The notes under the pieces: generated by a model
Database searches by the model: none
The model's input: the letters and a program-made list of their open reading frames with translations, nothing else
Told to the model about the DNA's origin: nothing
Origin: JABFRZ01 sp031413955
GTDB taxonomy: Bacteria; Planctomycetota; UBA1135; GCA-002686595
Direction: 5' to 3'
Length of the DNA: 19,825 nucleotides
NCBI GenBank assembly: GCA_031413955.1
Contig: JANOGB010000230.1
Coordinates: forward strand, 1-19,825
Shown here: positions 1 through 8,090 of the stretch, piece by piece
How positions within the stretch are numbered: the stretch's first letter is position 1
How the letters are laid out: each line of letters opens with the position of its first letter
Made by a program: the position numbers and the translations under genes

Positions 1-95
1 GGGTCAGGACGAACAAGGCCGTCCCCTCCGGTCCGCCCCAGTAGCCCGCGCTCAGCGGTCTGCGAGTCCCAACGCCGCAGTCGCTGGCTAGCGAT
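1..95. other. left margin, no assignable gene
   Basis: This stretch lies downstream of the minus-strand lipoprotein gene that stops at 96. On the minus strand, the frame running toward position 2 is open and reads plausible protein near the edge (GYWGGPEGTALFVLT). The only start codon visible in that frame is a TTG at 14-16, preceded by a GGAGGGG purine run about 6 bases upstream. It could be the first codons of the next minus-strand gene, or chance in GC-rich DNA. It cannot be resolved within the window. Confidence 0.15.
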
Positions 96-839
96 TCACC
101 GGCCTTCTCCGGCGGGAGCGAGAGTCGGACTGTCCGCGAGCACGGGCCCGTAACAGAGGTCGTCGAACCAGGTCACGCTGTCGGCCTTGGTCCAGAGACC
201 GATCTTGCCTTCCGTGGTGAAAGTGTCGTCCTCGTCGCGGAAGAGCAGCTCGCCGTCGAAGAAGACCGCGAAGCGCGGGCCGCTCGCGTCGACGCGCAGC
301 GTGTGCCATTCGTCCGCGCTCACGGTCCGGTTCTCGCCCGCGAACTGCTTGCGCTGGCCGCCGACGACCCTGTACAGGCGCACGTTGTCTTCCAGGACGT
401 TGGCGCGCACGACGTAGTAGTTCGCCGCGTCGCGGTAGCGGAACACGAGACCAGCCGCGCGATCGACCTCGCCCGTGCGGGCCTGGAAGCGCGTGCTGAC
501 CGAGACGTCCCGGGCCGCGAAGTTCTCGAGCACACACAGCGGGAAACGGGAGCTGGTCGCGTCCGTGCTGGTCTGCGCGAGGACTTTCGCGCTCGTCGAC
601 GCTGGATCGGCCTGGACGATCCACGTGCCCGGCTCGGCGTCCCCGCTCATCGCGCTCGCGAAGCCCCGCGGCGGCTGGCCGACCTCCATGTCCTGGAAGT
701 CGATGTTCGCGGGACCAGCGCTGCGCTCCACCCCGGCCTGGACGGGCGGAGAGACGCCCTCGTGTGAGCAACAGGCAAGAGCCGAAGCGGACACGAGCCA
801 AGGGAGCCAGCACTTCGACGACGGTCGTTTCTCGAGCAT
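96..839 (-). CDS. putative lipoprotein with LamG/DUF1080-like jelly-roll domain
   Basis: A 247-residue exported protein. The N-terminus has basic residues, a hydrophobic stretch and a lipobox-like SALACC at about residues 19-24, so it is probably a lipoprotein, although the lipobox is not ideal. The rest reads as one concanavalin-like beta-sandwich: AGLVFRYRDAANYYVVR, then EWHTLRVDASG, FDGELLF and GKIGLWTKADSVTWFDDL. This pattern is typical of DUF1080/LamG-like domains, which often bind or cleave glycans in planctomycetes. No catalytic residues can be assigned, so binding is as likely as hydrolysis. The start at 839 is fixed by a strong AGGAGG site. The gene diverges from the hydrolase that starts at 872, leaving only 32 bases between the start codons, so each promoter probably lies in or near the other gene's 5' end. 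Confidence 0.7.
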   Translation of the reverse strand: MLEKRPSSKCWLPWLVSASALACCSHEGVSPPVQAGVERSAGPANIDFQDMEVGQPPRGFASAMSGDAEPGTWIVQADPASTSAKVLAQTSTDATSSRFPLCVLENFAARDVSVSTRFQARTGEVDRAAGLVFRYRDAANYYVVRANVLEDNVRLYRVVGGQRKQFAGENRTVSADEWHTLRVDASGPRFAVFFDGELLFRDEDDTFTTEGKIGLWTKADSVTWFDDLCYGPVLADSPTLAPAGEGR

Positions 840-846
840 GGTCGAA

Positions 847-852
847 CCTCCT
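847..852 (-). promoter_or_regulatory. ribosome binding site AGGAGG
   Basis: A perfect AGGAGG on the minus strand lies 7 bases upstream of the ATG at 839 and decides the start of the lipoprotein gene. Confidence 0.75.
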
Positions 853-871
853 CACGCGGGGGCACAAGCGC

Positions 872-2143
872 ATGGCCCGCTGGGTGTATCGTGTGGCCAT
901 GCTACAGCTCCTCACGGCTCTCGCTCTCCTGCTCGCCCAGGAGAAGACACCCGACGCGAACGCGCAGAAGTCGTGGATCGAGGCCTATTTCGCGGCCGAA
1001 TGGGCGAAGCCCGAGGGTCGCACCGAACGGCGCCGCATCCTGGCGGAGCTCGAACGCCTGTCCCTGAACGCCGCAGGCGTCGCGGCCAGCACGAAGGCCG
1101 TGCTCGAGCGCTGGAAGAAGGGGCCCGAGCTCGAGAAGGACAAGGGCCAGAGCTACTTCTGGGAGAAGGAAAAGAAGGGCCTGTTCATCCTCGGCGGCAA
1201 CATCAAAAAGCCCAAGGCGCTCGCGCTCTGCATGCACGGCGGCGGCGCGGGTTCGGGTGACGCCTGGAGCGCGCACGGCGGCTACGACTCGACGCTCGCC
1301 GGCCTCGACTGGCTCGCGCTCTATCCCGAGGTGCTGGAGAAGACCGAGCACGGCTGGACCGATGCCGGCACCGAAGAGTGGGTGCTCGAGCTGATGGAGC
1401 GCGCGCGCCGCACCTGGAAGATCGACCCGGATCGCGTCTACCTCGTCGGGCACTCGATGGGCGGCTACGGGAGCTGGACGCTCGGCGGACACCACGCCGA
1501 CCAGCTCGCGGCCGTCGCGCCCTCGGCCGGCGCACCGACGCCCTTCATGGACCGCGACGGCAAGGTGACCGGCATCGCCAGCGGCGTCATCCCGAACCTG
1601 CGCAACCTCCCGATCCGAATCTACCAGTCGGACGACGACCCGCAGGTGCCGCCGGACGCCAACCGCATGGCCGCGCAGAAGCTGAAGGAGGCGCAGGAGC
1701 TCTGGGGCGGTTTCGACCACGAGTACTGGGAGGTTCCCGGCCGCCAGCACCAGGAGCCACCCGGTGGCTACGAGGCGCATCTCGAGAAGATCAAGAAGAT
1801 CGAGCGCACGACGCACCCCGACACGGTCGTGTGGCAGCCGACGCTGGACTGGAAGTGGCAGTCGTACTGGCTGTACTGGGAGGAGCCCGTCCGGGACGCG
1901 CTGGTCGTCGCCAAGGCCGACAAGAAGACGAACGAGGTGCGCGTGACCTGCGACAAGAGCACGCGCGGCCTGTACGTGCTGGTGGACGAGAAGCTGCTCG
2001 ATCCGAAGAAGGAAATCGTCGTGTTCCTGCAGGACAAGGAGGTGTTCCGCGGGCTCGTCCAGCCGTCCCTGGCGACGATCCTCGCGACCGGCGCGCGCGG
2101 CGATCCGGAGCTCGTGTACTCGGCGCGCATCCCGCTGTTCTGA
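872..2143 (+). CDS. secreted alpha/beta hydrolase (esterase/PHB-depolymerase-like)
   Basis: A 423-residue protein from the ATG at 872. That start gives a good signal peptide, with MARWVYR followed by a hydrophobic run (LQLLTALALLLA). A later ATG at 899 would lose the basic n-region. The alpha/beta-hydrolase core is clear: an oxyanion-region HGGGAGSGDAWS, the nucleophile elbow GHSMGGY with Ser195, an acid at Asp256 in SDDDPQVPP, and His293 in GRQHQEP. The pattern resembles esterase-D/polyhydroxybutyrate-depolymerase-type and prolyl-oligopeptidase-like esterases. About 110 residues after the catalytic His form an extra C-terminal region rich in Trp and Tyr (TLDWKWQSYWLYWEEPVRD), probably a beta domain. 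The substrate is unknown; an ester or peptide outside the cytoplasm is likely. clpS follows after 92 bases and is not obviously co-functional. Confidence 0.8.
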   Translation: MARWVYRVAMLQLLTALALLLAQEKTPDANAQKSWIEAYFAAEWAKPEGRTERRRILAELERLSLNAAGVAASTKAVLERWKKGPELEKDKGQSYFWEKEKKGLFILGGNIKKPKALALCMHGGGAGSGDAWSAHGGYDSTLAGLDWLALYPEVLEKTEHGWTDAGTEEWVLELMERARRTWKIDPDRVYLVGHSMGGYGSWTLGGHHADQLAAVAPSAGAPTPFMDRDGKVTGIASGVIPNLRNLPIRIYQSDDDPQVPPDANRMAAQKLKEAQELWGGFDHEYWEVPGRQHQEPPGGYEAHLEKIKKIERTTHPDTVVWQPTLDWKWQSYWLYWEEPVRDALVVAKADKKTNEVRVTCDKSTRGLYVLVDEKLLDPKKEIVVFLQDKEVFRGLVQPSLATILATGARGDPELVYSARIPLF

Positions 2144-2235
2144 GCTCGGACGCCCGTCCGAGCACGCACTCCCGCGGGAACCCTTACGGTAGGCGCGGTG
2201 CGAGGCACAATGGATCTCGCGCTCCGGCGCAGGGC

Positions 2236-2535
2236 ATGCCCACGACCACGATCGAGACGAGACCGCGCGACTCGACCCAGCTCGCTCCGCGCTGGAAGGT
2301 CATCCTGCACGACGACCCCATCACGACCTTCGACTTCGTGCTCGGCGTCCTGCGCAAGGTGTTCGCCAAGTCGCACGGCGAGGCGCAGAGGATCACGCGC
2401 GAGGCCCATGACACGGGTTCAGCGCTGGTCGACGTGCTGCCGCTCGAGCAGGCCGAGTTCCGCCGCGAGCAGGTGCACTCGCTGGCGCGGCCCCAGGGCT
2501 TTCCGCTGACGGTGACGCTCGAGCCCGCGGACTGA
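2236..2535 (+). CDS. clpS: ATP-dependent Clp protease adaptor ClpS
   Basis: A 99-residue protein matching ClpS in length and core sequence: WKVILHDDPITTFDFVLGVLRKVF (residues 20-43), then a helix and REAHDTGSALVDVLPLEQAE. ClpS binds N-degron substrates and hands them to ClpA or ClpC for degradation in the cytoplasm. The E. coli LHNDDYTPMEF segment aligns with LHDDPITTFDF here. That keeps an acidic pair (Asp26, Asp27) and His58, but puts Phe32 where the E. coli gate residue Met40 lies, so N-end specificity may differ. The start at 2236 is the first Met of the conserved frame. Its upstream purine tract (GCAGGG) is weak and very close. No clpA or clpC is in the window. The stop lies two bases before the perfect inverted repeat. 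Confidence 0.88.
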   Translation: MPTTTIETRPRDSTQLAPRWKVILHDDPITTFDFVLGVLRKVFAKSHGEAQRITREAHDTGSALVDVLPLEQAEFRREQVHSLARPQGFPLTVTLEPAD

Positions 2536-2536
2536 G

Positions 2537-2659
2537 TTCTCACCCTGGGAGCGCCGGGCTCCAGCCCGGCTGCTTTCTGCTTCTTCCCTTACCCTTCGGC
2601 GCGCGGAAACAAGCCAAGAAGAAGAGCCGGGCTGGAGCCCGGCGCTCCCAGGGTGAGAA
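2537..2659. repeat. 35-bp perfect inverted repeat, REP/terminator-like (copy 1)
   Basis: The left arm 2537-2571 and right arm 2625-2659 are perfect reverse complements over 35 bases, with a 53-base centre. After one mismatch the pairing continues outward for four more base pairs (2532-2664). Each arm holds its own hairpin GCCGGGCT-CC-AGCCCGGC, followed outward-to-inward by a pyrimidine-rich tract (CTGCTTCTTCCCTT on one strand, CTCTTCTTCTT on the other). It lies between the convergent stops of clpS (2535) and the methyltransferase gene (2689). The geometry suits a bidirectional intrinsic terminator. The repetition of the same arm at 16481 and 19761 shows it belongs to a dispersed repeat family. 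Confidence 0.9.
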
Positions 2660-2688
2660 GTCAGCGGCGGAGCGGCGCGAGACGTTCC

Positions 2689-3474
2689 TCAGGCGGCTCG
2701 CTTCCACAAGGGCAGCATGTAGGGCACGCTGCGCTGGTAGCTCGCGAACGCATCCCCGTGCTGGCGCAAGTAGCGGCGCTCCTTGTGCAGGGGGCCGAGC
2801 ACGCAGTAGACGCTCCAGATCGTGGCCAGCAGCAACCGATCCGGCGTCCAGATCGGTCCGGTCCACAGCGTCAGCGCGAAGCCGAGGTAGATCGGCTGGC
2901 GGCAGACTGCGAACAGGCCACGTTGCGCGAGCGGGGGAAATTGCACGCGCCGGCCTCGCCAGACCGCCGACCAGCCGATCCATCCGGTCTGGAGCCCGAG
3001 CCCGCCGTCGAGCAGGGCCTTGCCCAGGAAGAGCCAGGCCGCTCCGTACAGCACGTTCATGGCGAAGAGCGCGCTTCCGCGCGGCTCCCACCACACGGTT
3101 CCGCTCGGCGACCACAGCGCGAACGTTGCCAGGATCTGCAGCGCCGCGCTCCAGGCATACGTCGTGGGCGCGAGCGCCTTGCCGTGGCGCCGGCCGAGGA
3201 AGCGCGCCAGCCACTCGCGGCCACGTGTCGTGAGCAGGAAGGAGTGCACCAGGGGGAACTGCAGCGCGAGCAACACGTCGAGCGTGAGGCCGGAAGCGCC
3301 GGAAAACGCCGTGCATCCCGAGGTGAGCCCGTCATGGAGCCCGAGGAACATGGCGCTCACGGCCACGAGGAAGGTCCCGTGACTCAGCAGCCCCAGCCCG
3401 CCAGCCAGCAGTCGCCGGCGCCAGCTCGGCTCCGCGCTGACGGTGATGCAGTCCCGACCGCGTTCGACGTTCAT
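2689..3474 (-). CDS. NnrU/ICMT-family membrane methyltransferase, MddA-like
   Basis: A 261-residue multi-pass membrane protein with about six hydrophobic segments, the first at about residues 22-46. The C-terminal block CRQPIYLGFALTLWTGP (191-207), then KERRYLRQHGDAFASYQRSVP, matches the SAM-binding region of the isoprenylcysteine carboxyl methyltransferase/NnrU superfamily. The internal LWSPSGTVWWE and GLQTGWIGW segments resemble methanethiol S-methyltransferase (MddA), which makes dimethyl sulfide. The family's usual R-H-P-x-Y reads R-Q-P-I-Y here (Gln193). The substrate could be methanethiol, an isoprenoid-linked group or another lipid. The start ATG overlaps the stop of the lipoprotein gene by four bases (ATGA at 3471-3474), indicating coupled translation. 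It is the last gene of a three-gene operon that ends at the inverted repeat. Confidence 0.72.
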   Translation of the reverse strand: MNVERGRDCITVSAEPSWRRRLLAGGLGLLSHGTFLVAVSAMFLGLHDGLTSGCTAFSGASGLTLDVLLALQFPLVHSFLLTTRGREWLARFLGRRHGKALAPTTYAWSAALQILATFALWSPSGTVWWEPRGSALFAMNVLYGAAWLFLGKALLDGGLGLQTGWIGWSAVWRGRRVQFPPLAQRGLFAVCRQPIYLGFALTLWTGPIWTPDRLLLATIWSVYCVLGPLHKERRYLRQHGDAFASYQRSVPYMLPLWKRAA

Positions 3475-3905
3475 TCGACCCGCGCGCGCTCCAGCACGAG
3501 ACTGCCTTCGGCGCCGCTCAAGCGCAGCCAGCCTTGTGCTACTTCGGCCTGGGCCGGCTCGGAGTCCTGACCGAGCTGCAGCGTTCCGCCGGCACCCAGC
3601 GTCCATGTGCCGGAGAGCACCTCGTAAGTCGGCGGCGGGCCCGCGAAGAGTGCGGCGCCCGTGAAGCGACCGTCCGCGTCCAGCCAGTAGGCGAGATCCA
3701 GGAGCACGGCAGCAGCCGCGCCCCGCAGACGGCGCACGCGCCAGTGGCCCGCGACGTCGGCCGCGGTGGCGGGGCGCCAGGCGACCAGCTCGAACTCGTC
3801 GCGCACGGCCCGATCCTGGACGGCGACGACGCTGGAAGCGCAACTGGCACCGAACACGAGCACGAAAAAAAGCAGGAACGAGCGCTGGAGGTTCCGGTGT
3901 GCCAT
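3471..3905 (-). CDS. small hypothetical lipoprotein
   Basis: A 144-residue protein of unknown family. It starts with basic residues and a strongly hydrophobic run (FLLFFVLVFGASC) ending in a Cys at residue 22, which reads as a signal peptide with a lipobox-like GASC. The mature part is small and beta-rich by appearance (GHWRVRRLRG, YWLDADGRFTGAALF, GTWTLGAGGTLQLG, GWLRLSGAEGSLVLERA), like a lipocalin-type or META-like small barrel; this fold guess is inference only. It sits four bases after the YceI-domain gene and overlaps the methyltransferase gene by four bases, so it is the middle gene of a tight operon and probably works in the envelope with both neighbours. Confidence 0.7.
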   Translation of the reverse strand: MAHRNLQRSFLLFFVLVFGASCASSVVAVQDRAVRDEFELVAWRPATAADVAGHWRVRRLRGAAAAVLLDLAYWLDADGRFTGAALFAGPPPTYEVLSGTWTLGAGGTLQLGQDSEPAQAEVAQGWLRLSGAEGSLVLERARVE

Positions 3906-3909
3906 GGGC

Positions 3910-4902
3910 TCAGCCCTCCGAGCGGGGGTTGGCGCGCAGGCGCAGGGAGATCCAGACCTTGACCTCTTTTTCCATCGTGATGAGGCCGAGCTTGTTCGGT
4001 ACGGGCACGCCGTAGTGCGTCAGGTCGAGCGCCATCTCGCCCTGCACGCACAGGCGGTGGGCGTCGTCGATCGAGAGCTGCACCGGCATCGCCACCTCGT
4101 GCGTGACGCCGCGCACGCTCATGCGGCCGTGGACCAGGCCGCTGGCGCGCAGCGCGGTCGCGTCGACCTCGGCCGGTTCGAAGCGCGTGAGCTCGAACTC
4201 GAGATCGGGATGCTCCTCCACGGCCAGGTGCTCGCGCATGGCCTCGTCGCGACCCTCGTCGCCGCTGGCGAGCATGGCCGCCTGCACGCGGAGATGCGCG
4301 CGCGGTGCCTCGCCGGGCCGCGCGAGGTCGGCCTCGAGCTCGCCCTCGATGGTCGAAGTCGTAGCGGTGAAATCGTGCAGCGTGGTCCTGGCGTCGAAGC
4401 CGACGCGCGAGAGCGCCGGCAGGACCGCCCAGGTGCGGCGCTCGTCGAAGCGGAAATCGTCCGAGGGCAGCTGGAAGGCCAGGAAGCTCTTGCGCGGCTT
4501 GGCTCCTTCGGCCCTGAGTTCGGTCCTGGATTCGGCCTTGGGCGCCGGCGGGGACGCCACGACCGCACTGGGCACTTCGACTGCCGCCAGCGCGCCGATC
4601 TGGTCACGCAGCGCGTTCATGCGCAGCTCCACGACCGAGGCGTGCTCGTCCTGACTCGCCAGGAGCCCGTCGTTCAGGGCGCGAAGGTTCTCGCCCAGCG
4701 CGCGCGCCAGGGCGCGCACGTCCTGGTGCAGGGCGCCGACCTCGTCAGCCAGCGCGAGCAGCCGTGGTGTATCGGCGTCGATGCTCTCGTGGTCGGAAGA
4801 CGTGACGGTCACGCGTCGGGCCACGCTCGCCCAGGCGACGAGGCCGAGCCCGGTCCAGAGGAAGAGCGCGCCGGCGCCCACGATCGCGAGTGTTCGCTTC
4901 AC
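3910..4902 (-). CDS. membrane-anchored YceI-domain protein
   Basis: A 330-residue protein from a GTG start at 4902, chosen because it begins MKRTLAIV before a single hydrophobic segment (about residues 5-27) and is preceded by GAGG about 9 bases upstream. Residues about 40-107 look like an alpha-helical coiled coil, and 110-140 is a Pro/Ala/Glu linker. Residues about 155-325 form a YceI-like lipocalin-type barrel: WAVLPALSRVGFDARTTLHDFT, HLAVEEHPDLEFELTRFEP, GRMSVRGVTHEVAMPVQL and MALDLTHYGVPVPNKLG. YceI domains bind polyisoprenoid or amphiphilic lipids in the periplasm. YceI proteins are usually free periplasmic proteins of about 190 residues, so the anchor and coiled coil are extra. It is the first gene of an operon with a lipoprotein and a membrane methyltransferase, and diverges from the histidine kinase gene. 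Confidence 0.8.
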   Translation of the reverse strand: MKRTLAIVGAGALFLWTGLGLVAWASVARRVTVTSSDHESIDADTPRLLALADEVGALHQDVRALARALGENLRALNDGLLASQDEHASVVELRMNALRDQIGALAAVEVPSAVVASPPAPKAESRTELRAEGAKPRKSFLAFQLPSDDFRFDERRTWAVLPALSRVGFDARTTLHDFTATTSTIEGELEADLARPGEAPRAHLRVQAAMLASGDEGRDEAMREHLAVEEHPDLEFELTRFEPAEVDATALRASGLVHGRMSVRGVTHEVAMPVQLSIDDAHRLCVQGEMALDLTHYGVPVPNKLGLITMEKEVKVWISLRLRANPRSEG

Positions 4903-5050
4903 GGGCGCCGCCTCAGCAACGCACGGACCACGCTTCGCTCGGTCGGGCCGATGCATACACGAGGGCCCACGTGTTTCCTTTCTCCACGCCTCGTTTCGAA
5001 CCGGGCCCGCCCGACAGGCGGCGCGCACTCCTTTCTCGATCCCCAGCGTC

Positions 5051-6612
5051 GTGCGCCGTGCATCGCGCTGTGACACAATCCCGCCCTTGGACCGCGCCGT
5101 TCCCTTTCCGCTGGGCCGCAAGCTCGGACTGCTGTCGCTCGGCCTCGTGCTTTTGCTCGCGGGCGTGTGCGGAGTGGGCATCCACCAGCTCCTCTCGATC
5201 CGCACCGACGCCCGGCGTCTGCTCGAGGAGTCGCGCGAGCTGGCCGTCGCGAACGACCTCGACGCCCACTTCGAGTCGATCGGCATGCTGATGCAGGTCG
5301 CGGGCGCGGGCACCGAGGCCGATCTCTCGCGCGAGTATCTGCTGACGCAGGTCGCCGACGTGCGTGGGTTCTTGCAGCGCATGGAGTCGGGACCCGCGGG
5401 GGGTGAGGACCCCTCGCGCGCAGGTCACCAGGCCGAGGAGGTGGAGCTGGCGCGTTCGCTCGGAAAGCGTCTGGACCTGCTCGAACGCCGCGTTCTCGCG
5501 GGCCACGCGGCAGACGCGGGGATCGCGGCCGAAGATCACGCCGGAATCGAGGCGATGCGCGAGGTCGGCGGGAAGCTCGAGGACGAGGCCCTCGAGGAGG
5601 CGGAGCACGCCGAGCACGATCTGCGCCAGCGCACGCGCAGCGCCGTGAACATCATGCTCGTCACCGTGGGCATCGCGGGTCTCGGCCTGCTGGCCACGCT
5701 GCTGCTCGTGCTGCACACGGTCGTGCGCCCGCTGCGCTTGCTCAAGCAGCACGCCGACGCCGTCGGTCAGGGTGACTTCTCCCCTGCACCGCGCATCGGG
5801 AACAAGGACGAGATCGGCGAGCTGGCGCGCGCTTTCGCGGACATGACGGGGAAGGTCGCGGCCACGCAGGGCGCGCTCGAGCACCGCGTGGCCACCAAGA
5901 CGCGCGAGCTCGTCCGCGCCGCGCGCTACGCCGACCTCGGGGTACTGGCCGCCGGCGTGGCGCACGAGATCAACAATCCGCTCGCGACCATCGCCACCTG
6001 CGCCGAGGGCATGCAGCGCCGCCTCGAGCGCGGCACGCTGGAGCGCAAGGAGGAGAGCGAGTACTTCCACACGATCGCTTCCGAGGCCTATCGCGCGCGT
6101 GACATCACGCAACGCCTGCTGACGCTGGCGCGCCACGATCCCGCGCCGGCCACGCGCGTGGTGCTGGCCACGCTGCTGCTCGAGCTGCAGCGCGTGACCA
6201 AGCACCAGCTCGAGCGCAAGAGCGTCGTGCTCGAGATCGAGGCCCCTGCCTCGCTGGCCGTGCGCGGCAACTCGGGCGAGCTGCTGCAAGCGCTCGTCAA
6301 CCTGGTGCTGAACGCGCGTGACGCCAGCCCGGCCGGGAAGAGCGTGCGCATCAGCGCTTCGCGCGAGGGCGGCGAGGCCGTGATCGACGTCGACGACGAG
6401 GGCCCGGGCGTGCCGCCCGAGCTGGTGGAGCGCGTCTTCGAGCCGTTCTTCACCACCAAAGTGTCGGGCGAGGGCACCGGGCTCGGCCTCTCGCTGGTGG
6501 CCGCCATCGTCGAGGGCCACGGCGGCTCGATCACGGTCACGCGCGCTCCGCGCGGCGGAGCCCGTTTTCGCGTGCGCATCCCGCTCGATTCGCCCGCCGC
6601 CGAGGTGTCTCG

Positions 6613-6616
<4 letters not shown>
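5051..6616 (+). CDS. membrane sensor histidine kinase (NtrB/ZraS-like)
   Basis: A 521-residue sensor kinase if started at GTG 5051. TTG 5087 (509 residues, beginning DRAVPFPLGRK) is equally defensible, and neither has a good Shine-Dalgarno site. The order is TM1 (about 24-46), a periplasmic region of about 150 residues that looks all-helical, TM2 (about 200-225), a HAMP domain (VVRPLRLLKQHADAVGQGDF to about 275), then the HisKA box GVAHEINNPL with phospho-acceptor His305. The ATPase domain follows: N-box NLVLNARDAS, G1 DVDDEGPGVP, F-box FEPFFTTK and G2 GEGTGLGLSLV. All catalytic motifs are intact. The stop overlaps the start of the response-regulator gene (ATGA, 6613-6616), so the two are a cognate pair. 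The helical input domain resembles four-helix-bundle sensors; its ligand is unknown. Confidence 0.9.
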
Positions 6617-7962
<1,346 letters not shown>

Positions 7963-8090
7963 GGGGGTTCCACTCCGGACCGGCCGAGGCAGCCGAGGGC
8001 GGCTCCGGAGCGCGGCCGTCGAACCCGTCGACGCGGAGGGAGGCGGAACGCCAGGCCCGAGAAGGCGCCAGCGCCGGACACGTGCAACCC
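7963..8090. other. convergent intergenic region with imperfect inverted repeat
   Basis: This is the gap between the stop of the response-regulator gene and the stop of the minus-strand propeller gene. Short arms GGGGTTCCAC (7964-7973) and GTGCAACCCC (8082-8091) pair at 9 of 10 positions at the two ends. The interior is GC-rich, with a small hairpin CGTCGA-ACCCG-TCGACG. It may help terminate both transcripts, but no U-tract is present, so this is weak. Confidence 0.3.

Noticed and set aside
5074..5079. CACAAT before the histidine kinase gene, also seen at 2205-2210 before clpS, as a -10 element
   Set aside because: Neither has a supporting -35 element, and the first overlaps or nearly touches the possible start codons.
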